In this document: piece after piece, positions 10,220-21,407 of the stretch | Numbering within the stretch: the stretch's first letter is position 1 | Layout: the number at the start of each line of letters is the position of its first letter | Assembly (NCBI RefSeq): GCF_004359215.1 | Contig: NC_090628.1 | Span: 1,526,266 to 1,590,265 of the forward strand | DNA length: 64,000 nucleotides | DNA from: Bremia lactucae | Lineage: Eukaryota; Oomycota; Peronosporomycetes; Peronosporales; Peronosporaceae | Reading direction: 5' to 3' | The notes under the pieces: generated by a model | The model's database searches: none | Told to the model about the DNA's origin: nothing | What the model saw: the letters and a program-made list of their open reading frames with translations, nothing else | Program-made: the position numbers and the translations under genes

Positions 10220-11008
10220 ATGTTTAGAAATGAATGGGAAGCGCCATTTCCAGTGTGGATTGAAAGCATCGACATCGACGAAGAGCTACCCGAACTCATG
10301 GTTACGTACCCCGATTACCCGATTCACACGAATCTGTCTCCAATTTCTACGCCCGAAGAAACCGCGTTAAATACCTTTCTCACATTTCCTACGCCCGTGA
10401 ATCTCCACCTGGATGCACTCTTGGATGGCAAATTTGACAAGGCATGTGACGAGATGCGTGACAGCCAGGACATAAAAATCCTCACTGAGCCTGTATTGAA
10501 GCCCCAATCTATTCGAAGACCAAGTATTAGTCCTGCTAAGAACAACAAGCCCGCAACTATATCAGTGACTGAGTCAGGTCGTCGACTGCGTCACAAGATT
10601 AATGTGGACCCCATTGGCCGAGACCAGCGGCGCAAGGATAAGCAACGTGGGTACGAAAAGGGCTATCGCAATCGCATGAAGATCAAACGCGGACAAGTGG
10701 AAGCTAAATGGATCCAATTAGAGATTCAAATTCGCACGATGCTGGCCAGGCGCACGTCGGTTGTCGCTTTCGACGCTTTGAAAAAAGAGTCAAAGCTGTC
10801 GACGGTCGGGATCCGCCTGCGGTACATGAAGCTCTTGCAAGAGGAACGAGCTCTTCGAGAGTCCAATGCACTGGATTGCTGTTTTCTGGCAGACAGTCAA
10901 GCGCTGACATTCTACGGGGGTGGAGCGGCCCCCAGTCGGACAATTCGGGAGCAGTTAAATGGCCTTCCAAATTTAAGAATGTGTCATACGTTCGAATTTA
11001 CGTGGTAA
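10220..11008 (+). CDS. bZIP-like basic protein, oomycete-specific
   Basis: The 262-residue product has an acidic, Pro-rich N-terminal half and, from about residue 128 to 175, a strongly basic stretch (RDQRRKDKQRGYEKGYRNRMK) that runs into an amphipathic helix (VEAKWIQLEIQIRTML). This layout matches the basic region and short zipper of oomycete bZIP-like transcription factors, so a nuclear DNA-binding role is likely. The heptad repeat is short and imperfect, so a different helical basic domain is possible. The gene is intronless with an excellent Inr motif upstream, which fixes the start. The C-terminal 60 residues are not recognised. Confidence 0.65.
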   Translation: MFRNEWEAPFPVWIESIDIDEELPELMVTYPDYPIHTNLSPISTPEETALNTFLTFPTPVNLHLDALLDGKFDKACDEMRDSQDIKILTEPVLKPQSIRRPSISPAKNNKPATISVTESGRRLRHKINVDPIGRDQRRKDKQRGYEKGYRNRMKIKRGQVEAKWIQLEIQIRTMLARRTSVVAFDALKKESKLSTVGIRLRYMKLLQEERALRESNALDCCFLADSQALTFYGGGAAPSRTIREQLNGLPNLRMCHTFEFTW

Positions 11009-11848
11009 AAAAAAGGTTCGATGCCCAATATTTGGCTAATTATAGATATTGAAACTGTGTTATGAAACTGTTTTGTCTTGTTGCACTCACGACATTCTGT
11101 TCATTGCTGTCATGATTGGCAACATACTCAACCTTGTTATAAAGTTATTGTTTTGAAGTCAAGCTATTTTTCGCGTAATGAAGACTGGGAAAATGTAGAG
11201 GGCAGATCAATTTTCTATTACCGTACTGACTCCCTCAAGCCACTTGCAGAGCATCTTTTGCTGAATTGGCGAACAAAGCTTCGGAGCCATGGTACAGACA
11301 AAATTTGTAGCTGATATTTCTACAATGGTATTCCTTAAATATTTAATTGATTTTGAATTGTGAGTTTAAATGTGCATTCTGTAAGAAACGCCTTAGAAAT
11401 GGTCGTCATTTCAATTTCGCAGAATAAGCAGTTTCTTCTCATTTTTACCAATACTTGAGCTTCTAGGGTTTTAATCGTGACACAAGTAATGGGGGAATCT
11501 TTGCTACTTTATCGTTAATTCACACGAAATAGCTCGCAACACAGCTTAACATTTTTTTAACACATACTTAGCACAACCTACGAGAAGCCTGCTTTTTTTA
11601 GTATTGCTATGTCATTTTCCAAGTGGAATTTTTTTTCCTTTACATGCATTGCACGTGGAAGCTTCCGACTATTCTGTGATATAATAAGAAACATTAATTT
11701 TATCGACTTGTAAAATACTCTTGCAATACAAATGACTTTTTATCGATATATTGCGCCTTGGAGCTGCGTCCTAATAGCTTTAAGAGCGCAGCTCGGTACT
11801 ACAAACGTTCTCATTATGCTTCCGTAGACTGCTCTATCGGCTCTTCTT
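11009..11848. other. intergenic region, convergent 3' flanks
   Basis: About 840 bp of AT-rich sequence between the convergently oriented bZIP-like gene and NCBP2. No coding frame or repeat is recognised; it probably holds both 3' UTRs. Confidence 0.5.
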
Positions 11849-12517
11849 CTACTTTAGAACATCCTCTGCTCCTAAATCGTCATTTTCACGAAATTTTGAA
11901 TCCTCGTCTTCGTCATTTTTATCACTAGGTGAGTCAGGACGTCGCTGACGACTTGAAGGCTGCTCGTCCGTTAACGCATCGTCCCGAGGCCTTTTGACAT
12001 GAGCTGAGCGACGAAAGTGGTGGCCATCAGCGGTAGCGTCATCCCCGCGTCCGTAGCCACCTCGTCCTGCATCATAGTCATCCTTCGATCTTCTGTCATC
12101 ACGCACCTGTCCACCAGATAAGCCACGGCCAAATTGGCGACCTTCACGGAACCCTCCGTCCATTTCGCAGCGCACAACGCGATTGTCAAGCTTGGTCTCG
12201 CTCAGAAACTGCGCACAGGCGTCTGCCTCGGTATGCTTGCTGTATTCGACAAAACAGAATCCGCATGGAGTCTTTTTAAAGCGGTCAAGCCCCATGATGA
12301 CGCGTTTCACAAAGCCTACGCGGCTAAAGAGCTCGTAGATTTGCGCCTCGGATGTAAAGAACGACAGATTTCCTATGTACAATGTGCTCGACTGCTCCAT
12401 GGCACGCTGCTGCTCAGCAAAGGAGGTAAACGTTTTACGGTCCCAGTACTGCCGTTGCGATGGCCCCCGCTGCAATCGTCGCTCCTCTTCCGCCACCTCC
12501 GCATACAGCTCGGCCAT
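11849..12517 (-). CDS. NCBP2: nuclear cap-binding protein subunit 2 (CBP20)
   Basis: This 222-residue protein is the small subunit of the nuclear cap-binding complex, which holds the m7G cap of nascent RNA and couples capping to splicing, export and decay. The RRM spans about residues 44-120, with RNP2 LYIGNL (46-51) and RNP1 GFCFVEY (86-92). Family-specific segments flank it: [27 protein letters not shown] and, after the [19 protein letters not shown], the C-terminal cap-clamping segment. The N-terminal Tyr needed for cap stacking lies within QRQYWDRK. A Gly/Arg/Asp-rich tail (about 145-222) extends beyond the conserved core. The ATG at 12517 leaves a complete N terminus. It is functionally related to the SMG1 gene at the far end of the window. 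Confidence 0.95.
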   Translation of the reverse strand: MAELYAEVAEEERRLQRGPSQRQYWDRKTFTSFAEQQRAMEQSSTLYIGNLSFFTSEAQIYELFSRVGFVKRVIMGLDRFKKTPCGFCFVEYSKHTEADACAQFLSETKLDNRVVRCEMDGGFREGRQFGRGLSGGQVRDDRRSKDDYDAGRGGYGRGDDATADGHHFRRSAHVKRPRDDALTDEQPSSRQRRPDSPSDKNDEDEDSKFRENDDLGAEDVLK

Positions 12518-12666
12518 GCTTGCTTGCGAAGGAATTCAACGTGAGCCACACAAAAACAAAAGTGCGAAAACAACAACACATCTCTCTTTTTCTGATAATA
12601 ATCTCAACAATTTTGTAGTTGGAGCACGACAAATTATCAAAGAAAGCACAATGAACGGACTTTTAA

Positions 12667-14142
12667 CTAGCACTCGACCCCCTTGGCACCATCGGCTGGA
12701 ATGTACCAACAGTGCTTGGTCTCGACCCCACCGAGCGTTGTAGTGCCCATATTTGAGCCAAACGACCACGAGTCGTCGGCTGTGTGGTACTGCAGCTGGA
12801 GCCACTCCTCAGACACTGTAAGCGAGAAGAAGCCGTACTCGTCGCCCGAGTACGTCCACACGTTGCTGACATACTCGGCCGCATATGTCGTCAGCCCACT
12901 GGCCGACTCTTTCTGGATCCCACCGCCTGCCCCGTTCTCTACAAAGTGTACCCCAAGCGACTCCGAGTAATCGTGTTTCTCGCCATGCGTGTGTCCGTAC
13001 ACCCATGCATGGATACCCGAATCTTTTAAAATATCAAACCACACCTTCATGCCAGCTTCAGCGTAGTGAACACTAGGACTATAGTGGCTATTGACGATCT
13101 TCCACGTCGCACTGGAAGTCTTGACCTTCTCTGCTAGCTGCTTCCGTGAGTCGTCACTCCATTCCGTGAACTTTGCAAAGCACGCGTCATACATGTCCGT
13201 GTCCCCACCAGCGCAGAATTCGTGTCCTCGCGTGACACTTTCGCACGAATCGCTATCACCTTTCGAGTAGCCGTAGCACTGGCAGCACACTTGTTGGGCC
13301 GCATGGACATCAGCGTCTCCCGAGTCGACATTAAAGACATCAATTGACACGCCCGACGTCGCATCTTCGATAGAATAAACATAGAAATGGTCTTGTAGAA
13401 TCCAGCGATCGTCGTTTGGACTCGTGTACTCCTGTTGCCACTTGAATTTGTCGTCCAAGGCCGAAAGAAGGGCCTCGGTGGACGGGCACTCAGCATTGTT
13501 ATCGCCCTTAGAACAGATAAAACTTGCACCGCCGTAGTCGTGGTTGCCCATGACATTAATAAAAGGAATATTCGCGATATTCTCGCCGTCAAATTTCGTC
13601 TCGAACGTCGCAGTAAAGCGGGAATCCCGTCCTGCTTCGCTATTAATACCTGTCCAATAGAAGTTGTCGCCTTGACCGAGAATGGCCTTGGGTTTGACGA
13701 CCGCGTCCCCTGCTTGCGTGTTCATAAGGCTCGCAACAACATCCTCAGCCACGACGTCAAAGTTGTTGTACGTCGAGGATCGAGTGCAGCACGAGTCTTT
13801 AGCGACCGTAGTACCGTAGTCTCCAATAGCAAACACGACGAGCGAGTACGTGGCTATGAGGAGAGCGAAGAAGAGATGTTAGACCTTAAAATGCATACTG
13901 TTTAAGTTACGCGTCGTACCAGCAGTGGGGTCGGATGTGACGGTGAGCGTCGAATTCCCGCTGCCTGTCGACGTGTTGCTAGATCGGTTGCGACTGGACG
14001 AACGGGGGTTGCTGGAGTTCGGCTCCGACGACTCGGTGGACGACGAGTTTGAAGAGGTTGCGACGAGCACGCCTATGATCGCTCCTACCACGGCACAGAG
14101 CACCACGACCCCTATGATTAGGATCCGTTTGTTGATAACCAT
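12667..14142 (-). CDS. purple acid phosphatase / TRAP-like metallophosphoesterase, membrane anchored, two exons
   Basis: Exon 1 (14142-13920) and exon 2 (13853-12667) join across a 66-nt GT-AG intron to give a 469-residue protein. Residues 5-29 form a single hydrophobic signal anchor after MVINKR, followed by a Ser/Asn-rich stalk to about residue 75, suggesting a type II secretory-pathway or surface protein. The calcineurin-like phosphoesterase domain then carries all metal-binding blocks: GDYG (85-88), GDNFY (136-140), GNHDY (177-181), the His of NSHYSP (about 331) and YGHTHG (360-365). This block pattern is that of purple/tartrate-resistant acid phosphatases. Without the intron the second part would start on a GTG and lack the anchor, so the spliced model is preferred. 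The natural substrate is unknown. Confidence 0.85.
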
Positions 14143-14744
14143 TGATCGTCCGACACAAGAAAGGCGAAAGACGAATATGAAGGGTCAACCCAAGAGCGTT
14201 TTTTAAAGAGTGAAAAGGAGACTTTAAAAAGCCTTTGGATCTGTATAACATTGGTCGCACGAAATCTGATTTCTTGTCGGACTTCTGGATACTTAGATTT
14301 GACTTTATATTAATAGGAACGACCACCTGGTATGAAAGCGTGCAAATCGCACCCTGTGCAGCAGCAGACGCCAAGCATCTCCTTTACTACTGCTCGCCCA
14401 TGGGTCGATTGAGGGACGATTTTAAAGCCATTACGGCTTATTGGTGGGTTTGTTTTTCGGCTCGGACATTTGCTTGCATTACAATGCATGTGCACGACGC
14501 ATCCTTAATAGCATGTCATAACTGGCTGGCTGGACGTTCTTGGAATCATACAAATTTTAAGTACAATTTAAGGTGGTATAATAGATATGAGCCCAAAATG
14601 ACGTCTGAATATCGACACCAATTTATCCCTCAGCACCGAGACCTTAAATTTCTAATGATTCATATTGTTCCGTTTTGCACGTGCTTTTCTAATTATTAGC
14701 AAATTAACGCTTTGAGTCAGTAAATCTTTACAAACTTCTTGTGG
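14143..14744. other. divergent intergenic region
   Basis: About 600 bp between the divergently transcribed phosphatase and APC5 genes, so it must contain both promoters. TCACTCTTT on the minus strand near 14195-14205 resembles an Inr. No gene is recognised in it. Confidence 0.45.
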
Positions 14745-17594
14745 ATGCGCAAGTGGAAGGCCAATAGCTACGTGCTGAGTGTTTGTCTCTTGGCATCAGA
14801 GTATGTGCGACAGCAACAACATAGCGCTCAACCACGAGACGATTCCATCGCACCTTTAGCAGACGCGGCGCAGCCTTCCGAGCCAGCCATCACGACGCCG
14901 TCTCTTAACGCCCTGGCCTGTTTTCTTAGTGAAGAAATTCAGCAACCTCTGCAACAGAATAAAACCGGTTCGATCCGGACAGGCTGCACAACCCTTCACA
15001 ATTTATTACGTCGTTTAGAAATTAGTTTAAGCAATGAACGCGACTTTCAGCAGCTATCGTGGCAAGTTGTGAGTATCTTGACGCAGATCCAAAGCCCTGA
15101 CGCCATGTGCAACGTCGTCGAGCGAATTTCCGAGTGTGTAGCGCCTCTTCAGAGCTTGAGCGGCGTCGAACAGGACGTGGATTCGGCCAACTCAACGCTG
15201 GCTCGTACCAGTTTGCTCGGGGTCTTTGTGCGCAGTTTCTTACTGGAAGTCGACAGACTATTGTTTGATGGCTTATCGCGACTTTATGATGATGTTACAG
15301 TCTATCTTGAGCACTTTAAAGAAGACGTGGCAAATGAAAAGCAAATTGAACAAGAGGAGGCAAAGGACGAGCTTCTGCGCTCGCCAGCGTCACAGAATCC
15401 ATGGAACGCAAGCCGTCATGACAAGCACGAGCTACGGCTGTCACCAATTCCTGGGCACCCTTCTAGACAGAGCGTATCATCAACGCCTTTACGTATGGAC
15501 ATGTCGGAAAAGCAGGTATCATTGATTGGCATTCGAGACGTGAATGATCCAGGGGTATGGTCGAATGACCAGCTCAATTACATTTTAAGTGACTTGATTC
15601 GCGATATGGACAAAGGACAAAAGAGTCAATTAACGGGCATTTCGTTGCCTGAAGACGAGCGACAGTTGCTCCTTCACTCTACGATGGATCCATCGGATCC
15701 CAACGTGCTCTATGCGAGGTATTTATCTTTTCTATACAGTCGGGATTACCAGGGTGCATTGGATAGTTTGCATCAGTACCATGATGTTGTCACTACTCGT
15801 TCCTCTTCAAGCGATGCCACGTCGACACGTGGTGCGAAAAAACATTTTCGAGGAAATGGGATCCAATACGCAGCTCTGAATTTAGCAGGCTTGCACATCC
15901 TATTTAATCACTATGAAGCCGCGCAAGAAAGCATTCAAGAAGCGATTCGAGTGGCTCAGCACCATGGCGATCACATTTGTGTAGCGTTTGCACTCGCATG
16001 GCTCATTTCCATCTATCAAAAGATGGCCAAACCCAAGGAGATGGTCGTAAAGCTCATTCGCAGCTGTTTGGATCGGGTGCAGGAATCCCAGTTGCCATCG
16101 CTGCAGGTATTATTGAAATTGATGGAAGGAGAGAGCGAGTTGTTTCGTGGCAGTGTTAACGCGGACTTGCAAGCGGCTGCCCACCACATCGCTGCACAAG
16201 TGCCAGCCCCTCGACCACTGCACGTCTGGTCGCATCTTGAAGAAGCAATGCAATCCGTCGCATCCATTGCGACTCCAGCTGTCACTGTAATGCACCCTAA
16301 CACGCAAAGTATGATGGCCCGGCAAATGCACGCGGGAAGTGCGACTGACGCGTCTACGAAATCGACAGGCATGGGAATGGACTGGATGGAATCAACCGAG
16401 GCAGTGATTGATACCGTTTGGAATCTTAGTGGCCACGTGACGATTTTTACCGCAGTGGGATGGACTCTGTTTGGTCACCACACTCTTGCACAAGCCTTTC
16501 GTCGTATCCATCTTTTGTGCTACGAAGACTCGGCAACTACAGAAGAAATTGCGCTCATTGTAAGTCAACTGGCAATGGCAAGTCTCACCCAGGCAAAAGG
16601 CGACGCACCGGTTTACGAGCAAGCGCTAAACTTCCTTGTGGACGTTGCAGATCAAGCCGAGCGACGTTTTCTGTTAAATGATATGTTGTATCAAAGGAAT
16701 CTCCATCGGCTCTTTTTCTTGTGGGCTTTACAAAGAGGAGAAGTCACACGCGCTCAAGTTCATATCCGTGCGATTCTTGCACTGTCTCCTGCCGTAAAAG
16801 ATATGCCAGCGCACCTTGACGCGCTTCTCTTGAAGGCAGCATTACACGCTGCGAAGAAGGAGTATTCTCAATGCTTTGAATTGCTAGAAGATTTGGAAAA
16901 GACGTGCCAGAAGCATGACTTTGCTTATCTCCACGCTCAAGTACTAATTACGATTAGTCGCACTCGTTTGAAAGCTTCAGCACCCCATGCTCCTTTTGCA
17001 TCCCTTACGAAATTGCTCCAAGGCATCGACATTTGCACACGTTGCCACTACGATTTATTGCTGGCAGAGGCTCACGTGGTGATGGCAGAAATGTATGTGG
17101 CCATGGGCAAGCTTCAGGAAGCCGATGCACTTATGAACGATCAAATGGCCTTAGTGATGGAACATGGGAGCATCAATTTGCGTGGTGAGTGTTTGCTCGT
17201 GATAGCCAAGACGAGGATTGGCAGCATCGAGCGATTCAAGAAAGGCACGACAGAATCGAATGCAATGGCGAAAAAGGCCATGAAAATGCTCATGGCAAGT
17301 GCCGGCATGTTTGAACTAGTGCAAAACCTCGAGCGGCTTCAAGAGATTTGCTACGTGCAGTCAATCGTCTACCATCATATGTCAATGATAGCCACGAAGG
17401 AAGGCACAGAGGCTCTTTCGTTTCTCACGAGTCGAGAAGAGAGAGCGACACAGTTTTTGAAGCACACAACACAACTAAAACACGGAGCTTTCTTTACAGT
17501 GGAGTCACATTTCGACTCGTCACGTCCTGAAAACATTCGACAAGTTATTTTGCAGCGCTCCAAAGAGCTCTCGGTTTGTCAATCCGTCTCGTAA
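14745..17594 (+). CDS. APC5: anaphase-promoting complex subunit 5
   Basis: This intronless 949-residue protein is a TPR-rich scaffold subunit of the anaphase-promoting complex, the ubiquitin ligase that drives exit from mitosis. The diagnostic part is residues about 320-410: NVLYARYLSFLYSRDYQGALDSL followed by IQYAALNLAGLHILFNHYEAAQ and ESIQEAIRVAQHHGDH, the conserved APC5 helical repeat. Further TPR-like pairs continue to the C terminus. It is longer than the human protein because of an N-terminal extension and low-complexity insertions (about 200-260 and 345-365). The first in-frame ATG is 14745; the frame opens on a TTG just before. Its stop codon lies inside the 3' end of the convergent mannosyltransferase gene. 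Confidence 0.85.
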   Translation: MRKWKANSYVLSVCLLASEYVRQQQHSAQPRDDSIAPLADAAQPSEPAITTPSLNALACFLSEEIQQPLQQNKTGSIRTGCTTLHNLLRRLEISLSNERDFQQLSWQVVSILTQIQSPDAMCNVVERISECVAPLQSLSGVEQDVDSANSTLARTSLLGVFVRSFLLEVDRLLFDGLSRLYDDVTVYLEHFKEDVANEKQIEQEEAKDELLRSPASQNPWNASRHDKHELRLSPIPGHPSRQSVSSTPLRMDMSEKQVSLIGIRDVNDPGVWSNDQLNYILSDLIRDMDKGQKSQLTGISLPEDERQLLLHSTMDPSDPNVLYARYLSFLYSRDYQGALDSLHQYHDVVTTRSSSSDATSTRGAKKHFRGNGIQYAALNLAGLHILFNHYEAAQESIQEAIRVAQHHGDHICVAFALAWLISIYQKMAKPKEMVVKLIRSCLDRVQESQLPSLQVLLKLMEGESELFRGSVNADLQAAAHHIAAQVPAPRPLHVWSHLEEAMQSVASIATPAVTVMHPNTQSMMARQMHAGSATDASTKSTGMGMDWMESTEAVIDTVWNLSGHVTIFTAVGWTLFGHHTLAQAFRRIHLLCYEDSATTEEIALIVSQLAMASLTQAKGDAPVYEQALNFLVDVADQAERRFLLNDMLYQRNLHRLFFLWALQRGEVTRAQVHIRAILALSPAVKDMPAHLDALLLKAALHAAKKEYSQCFELLEDLEKTCQKHDFAYLHAQVLITISRTRLKASAPHAPFASLTKLLQGIDICTRCHYDLLLAEAHVVMAEMYVAMGKLQEADALMNDQMALVMEHGSINLRGECLLVIAKTRIGSIERFKKGTTESNAMAKKAMKMLMASAGMFELVQNLERLQEICYVQSIVYHHMSMIATKEGTEALSFLTSREERATQFLKHTTQLKHGAFFTVESHFDSSRPENIRQVILQRSKELSVCQSVS

Positions 17595-19075
17595 AGCAGC
17601 ACGTAGGCCTCGCGAGCATACGTTATCAGCGTCTGTTCCATCGTAGCTAAGTCAGAATTCAATTCCTCTACGCGCTGCATGTGCACCAATGGATTCATGT
17701 TGAATCGCTTGACCCCAAAGCATGACGTTTCATTAAAGAGTTTCTTACCGTTAAAGGATTGGATTCGTGGGACCTGATTTGGATCAATGACGTTTAGCGG
17801 AAACTCTTGAAGGCGGTTCCAGACTCGTCGATCGTCGCCTTGGCCGCTCAATTTGATGGTGTTTCGATGCCAGAAAAGCATCTGATCGCCATTTAAATCA
17901 TACTGCACCATAGTCACGCCACAATAGCGTTGACGGCCATCGTTAATGACGCCAAGCGTGCCAGGAATGCGACGATCGTTGTAGAAAAACGGCTTGCGCA
18001 TCTGCAGCCACGTCAAGCGAAAGAGATCCTTGTCGCCCCATACGAGCTTTAGTTTTGTAAACAAGTTGGGTTTGTGCGTTGCGTAGTACATGAGTTGTTC
18101 CAACATGGGCTTGCTCCGTGATCGATCGATTAAAACCTGGCCACTTTCCTGCTCCACCATGTCTACGGCCTCGAGGCCAATAAGTTCCCATACTAAGCTT
18201 TGAGCATGAAGGTTAAAAATGGAGTTTCCAGGATGCCAAAAGTCGGGCCAGAACACGGCGCCATAGCGCTCCATTGCCTCTGAAAAGAATAGTGCGGTGG
18301 GGTCTCGTACGGCAAAATTATCTGCGTCAAGGAGCAAGACACGCGTAAAGCGGGAGTAGTAGAGAGCGTGGACTTTGACGTTAAAGCCATGGATGCGCTC
18401 ATCAAAGACTTGGCGGAAGGAAATGGGTCCATATTGGGTTTGTAGCAGCAATAGCACAGGATTCTCGCGACGTAGCTCATCGTGGCGAAACCAGAGTTCA
18501 ATTGGAAGAAGACACCCAAGATCTCGTAGACGACGGATACTTGCAAAGGCGCTGGGAAGAACGCGGTCGTATACAGCCATGATGATCCCGCAAGACTGGA
18601 TAACATCGAGAGTCAGGGGTGGATCGTGACGATAGGATTGAGCGTGGAATCGAAAGGAAGAAAAGAGAAAAGCGAATTCACACGTGAATCGAGCATCGTC
18701 TTTAAGGGAAAGACTCGTGGTGTGCATGAGATGAATGATTTGACCTGAGGTCGAGTTTCGCACCTTGCAATACCCGGCGTCCCCCGCTTGAATCCGTTGC
18801 CAGCATTCTCTTCGAGTACCCACTTCGTCTCCTTCGTCAGTGGTTTCAACCCACTCGAGACACTGAAATTCATGTTTCTTCCAGGCCGAAAGTAGTGACT
18901 CGGTGCTTTTGTCGTTTGTATGCAGGCGATTTGATTGATCTTGAAACTTGAACGTTGCAATGGAGTTGTCAGGGATGTTGACCCATTGCATCCAGAGAAT
19001 CACGGCTGAGAAACAGTAGAGGCCTAGCACTAGGATTGTTACTTGTGTGACCAAGCGCGTGCTTTGTCGAGACAT
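17579..19075 (-). CDS. MNN1-type alpha-mannosyltransferase, Golgi type II membrane protein
   Basis: The 498-residue intronless protein has a short cytoplasmic tail and one hydrophobic anchor at about residues 9-29, then a luminal domain. Residues about 164-305 fit the MNN1/Mannosyl_trans3 glycosyltransferase family: IIMAVYDRVLPSAFASIRRLR, LPIELWFRHDEL, the metal-binding DXD motif in LLLDADNFAVRDP (Asp 250 and 252) and AVFWPDFW. Such enzymes add mannose to N- or O-glycans in the Golgi. It converges on APC5 and the two coding sequences overlap by 16 bp at their stops. Donor sugar and linkage are inferred from the family only. Confidence 0.8.
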   Translation of the reverse strand: MSRQSTRLVTQVTILVLGLYCFSAVILWMQWVNIPDNSIATFKFQDQSNRLHTNDKSTESLLSAWKKHEFQCLEWVETTDEGDEVGTRRECWQRIQAGDAGYCKVRNSTSGQIIHLMHTTSLSLKDDARFTCEFAFLFSSFRFHAQSYRHDPPLTLDVIQSCGIIMAVYDRVLPSAFASIRRLRDLGCLLPIELWFRHDELRRENPVLLLLQTQYGPISFRQVFDERIHGFNVKVHALYYSRFTRVLLLDADNFAVRDPTALFFSEAMERYGAVFWPDFWHPGNSIFNLHAQSLVWELIGLEAVDMVEQESGQVLIDRSRSKPMLEQLMYYATHKPNLFTKLKLVWGDKDLFRLTWLQMRKPFFYNDRRIPGTLGVINDGRQRYCGVTMVQYDLNGDQMLFWHRNTIKLSGQGDDRRVWNRLQEFPLNVIDPNQVPRIQSFNGKKLFNETSCFGVKRFNMNPLVHMQRVEELNSDLATMEQTLITYAREAYVLLYETD

Positions 19076-19956
19076 TTTTATGTTTTACTGCTGCACTGGC
19101 GGGGAGTTGGCACTTTCTTTCACTCTCAGGTCCATCCATCGAGTTGTATATTGCAATGTTTTGCTTGTTACGAGATCTTTCTGAAAGGTGACGCTTAAGT
19201 CATGTTGACAAGACCTTTTACGTCGTGGCTCTTTCCTAAATTCTACAATGACACAGCCGCTTATGAAACATGCGACGACAAGAAAATTTGCTGTTTTGGT
19301 GACAGCTAAAGTAGCGCATGCTATAGCAAGTGAAGTTTTTAAGATGGCAATAGAGGTTTTGAGAAAACAAGTCGAAGTTCCTGGTACTGATTTGTTAGTG
19401 CTGATTGATGTTTCGCTTCATAAGCGGCAACTTAGCTAGTGCAAAAAGATGCTGCGAGGCAACTTGTAAAAATGACGATATGTTTGGCAAATTGCTGAAT
19501 AAGGGTGTCTTTATGCAGGGAGTACCATAGGACGCTTACGTAATCGTGAAACTAGCTTGATGCTTAGCAGATTGTCAGTATTTGTATTCAGAATTGAGTG
19601 GGCGCAATTCATGTTTTTTTTTTGTGAGTTACAATAGTATCGTATTACAATAGTATTGTATCTCTTTCCAGGAAATTACTTTCGAAATTTAGCGAAACAA
19701 GCATTGGTAATTAACATCACTGTAGTTGTAGTCGTCACTACCACTCTCGTCATTAGTGACATAGAATATTTATCGGAATGTCGTGAACAACCATAGCTTA
19801 TCAAGTTTCAGCAACTTTAGCACTCGAGTCGACGAATTTATTCGATACTTGATTCTTTCCATCCTTCTGATAAGTGATCGTACAAACTTGTCGTGCACTT
19901 GGCACAATGGCTTCAAACGGATCCGAACTTTCAAAGTACAGATCGCCATACCTTTC
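19076..19956. other. intergenic region, no supported gene
   Basis: About 880 bp of AT-rich sequence between the mannosyltransferase start and the pseudouridine synthase end. It contains a poly-T run near 19614 and a short duplicated TTACAATAGTAT motif near 19629-19655. A 63-codon frame at 19248-19439 has no recognisable features. Confidence 0.45.
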
Positions 19957-21407
19957 CTAGCATATTGCAAATATTTCAATTGCTTCCATTAGCGCAGCCT
20001 CGTAAGTACAAAAGAAAAAATGACAAACCTGGTCTGTAGGTGACCCATGTAGCCAAATGCGCCATGCGTGCAACATCATTCGTGGTGCTACATCGTCTTG
20101 CGAACCATAGGTAACATCGCCAACAATCGGAAACCCGTGGTGGGCGAGGTGAAGTCGCAATTGATGTCGACGGCCATTTAACGGACGCAAGAGCACTTTT
20201 GACACCGGTTCGCCATCGTAGATGGCATGGCCCAAGACAAAGCAAAGCGTGGTTGACTGCTTCGCTAAAGCGTTCGACTCCTTCCCCACCACCATGCGAA
20301 AGACTTTTAAACTTTGATGTGGCTCAATGATTGGCGCATCGAATATATAGGCAAGTGGCTCGTTAACGTTCTCGCTTTTGTCAGCCGCAAGACTTTCGTA
20401 CTTGTGCAGGTGCGCAAGTCGAAGAGTTTCAAGACGGAGAAATTCATTGAATTCTCTTGCATAGCGCTGCTTGTCTGCGATTGCTTTTTCCGAGAACAAA
20501 CGCTTTTCCTCGTTGGATAATCCGTGCCATGTCAATTGTGTAAACGCCAATTCTTCAGCTGTTAAAGATTTGGCTTTTGAGCATAAATTGTCCTCTTTAA
20601 GCCGTTTGTTACTTTTACGGAGAAGCTCCGCTTGCTCCATTGCGAATATATTTGGCCCATGGCGTACTCCACGCGGATATCCGGGCATTTTGAAATGGGC
20701 TTTAGATCCTCGCTGCTGATTTCGCATCCTCTCCAAATCTTCGGTATCTTGAATAAACAATCCGAGCTTTGAGAACGTACAAGCGTGTGCTGATTGATTA
20801 ACGCTCTCTGCTGGATTAAGCGGCAAGTGGCCTCGCACCAGTGCCAAATACTCCTTTTGCACCTGCTTTTCTCGAAATAATCGACACGCTGTTGCCGTAG
20901 CTCTGCAACAAAACTTTAGACACAGGTTTCACCATTCCTATTCACACTATTCACTCACTCTTTTTTAAGACCAACCACTAAAACACCGGACGTTGCTGCG
21001 CATGCAAACACTATCAGTCGGCAATCAAGTTGTCAACTTTTGAACATAAAAATCTGTACCAAAATCCAATTGGTGAATCCACCGAAATTTGTCTACGTGT
21101 GGAAAATCTCGTGCCAACTAGCCCTCATTAAGCAACTTTACAGTGTCATTTTGACTATAATCTCTATTTAGAAAAGCGAATACACTCGCACCGCTTTCTC
21201 TAATGTCACGTCAAACGCGCCGTCCATCCGTTCGTCTGGACCTTTGTCCAGCACAACAAAGTCGTCATCCTTGTGTAGTACACGCAATTGCAGTTGCGCG
21301 AGCTCCATGGGACCGCCTCGCTTGCCATTGACTTCACTGGTATCAATTTTGTGAAGTTTAGCCTCATGTGGCAAATGGTGCTGATGCCTCCGGACTTTAA
21401 TCTCCAT
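19957..21407 (-). CDS. RPUSD1-like RNA pseudouridine synthase with HMG-like insert, four exons
   Basis: Exons 21407-21192, 21117-21060, 20995-20959 and 20902-19957 join in frame across GT-AG introns of 74, 64 and 56 nt into 418 residues. The RluA-type catalytic block spans the exon 2/3 junction: RWIHQLDFATSGVL, with the catalytic Asp of HQLD. HQLD instead of HRLD is typical of RPUSD1. N-terminal LHKDDDFVVLDKGPDERMDG and C-terminal LNGRRHQLRLHLAHHGFPIVGD complete the fold. Between them, about residues 215-260, sits an extra helical segment (FTQLTWHGLSNEEKRLFSEKA) that looks like an HMG or YABBY-type box. The enzyme should isomerise uridine in RNA; the target is unknown. The start is the only ATG of exon 1, though a further upstream exon cannot be excluded. 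Confidence 0.8.
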
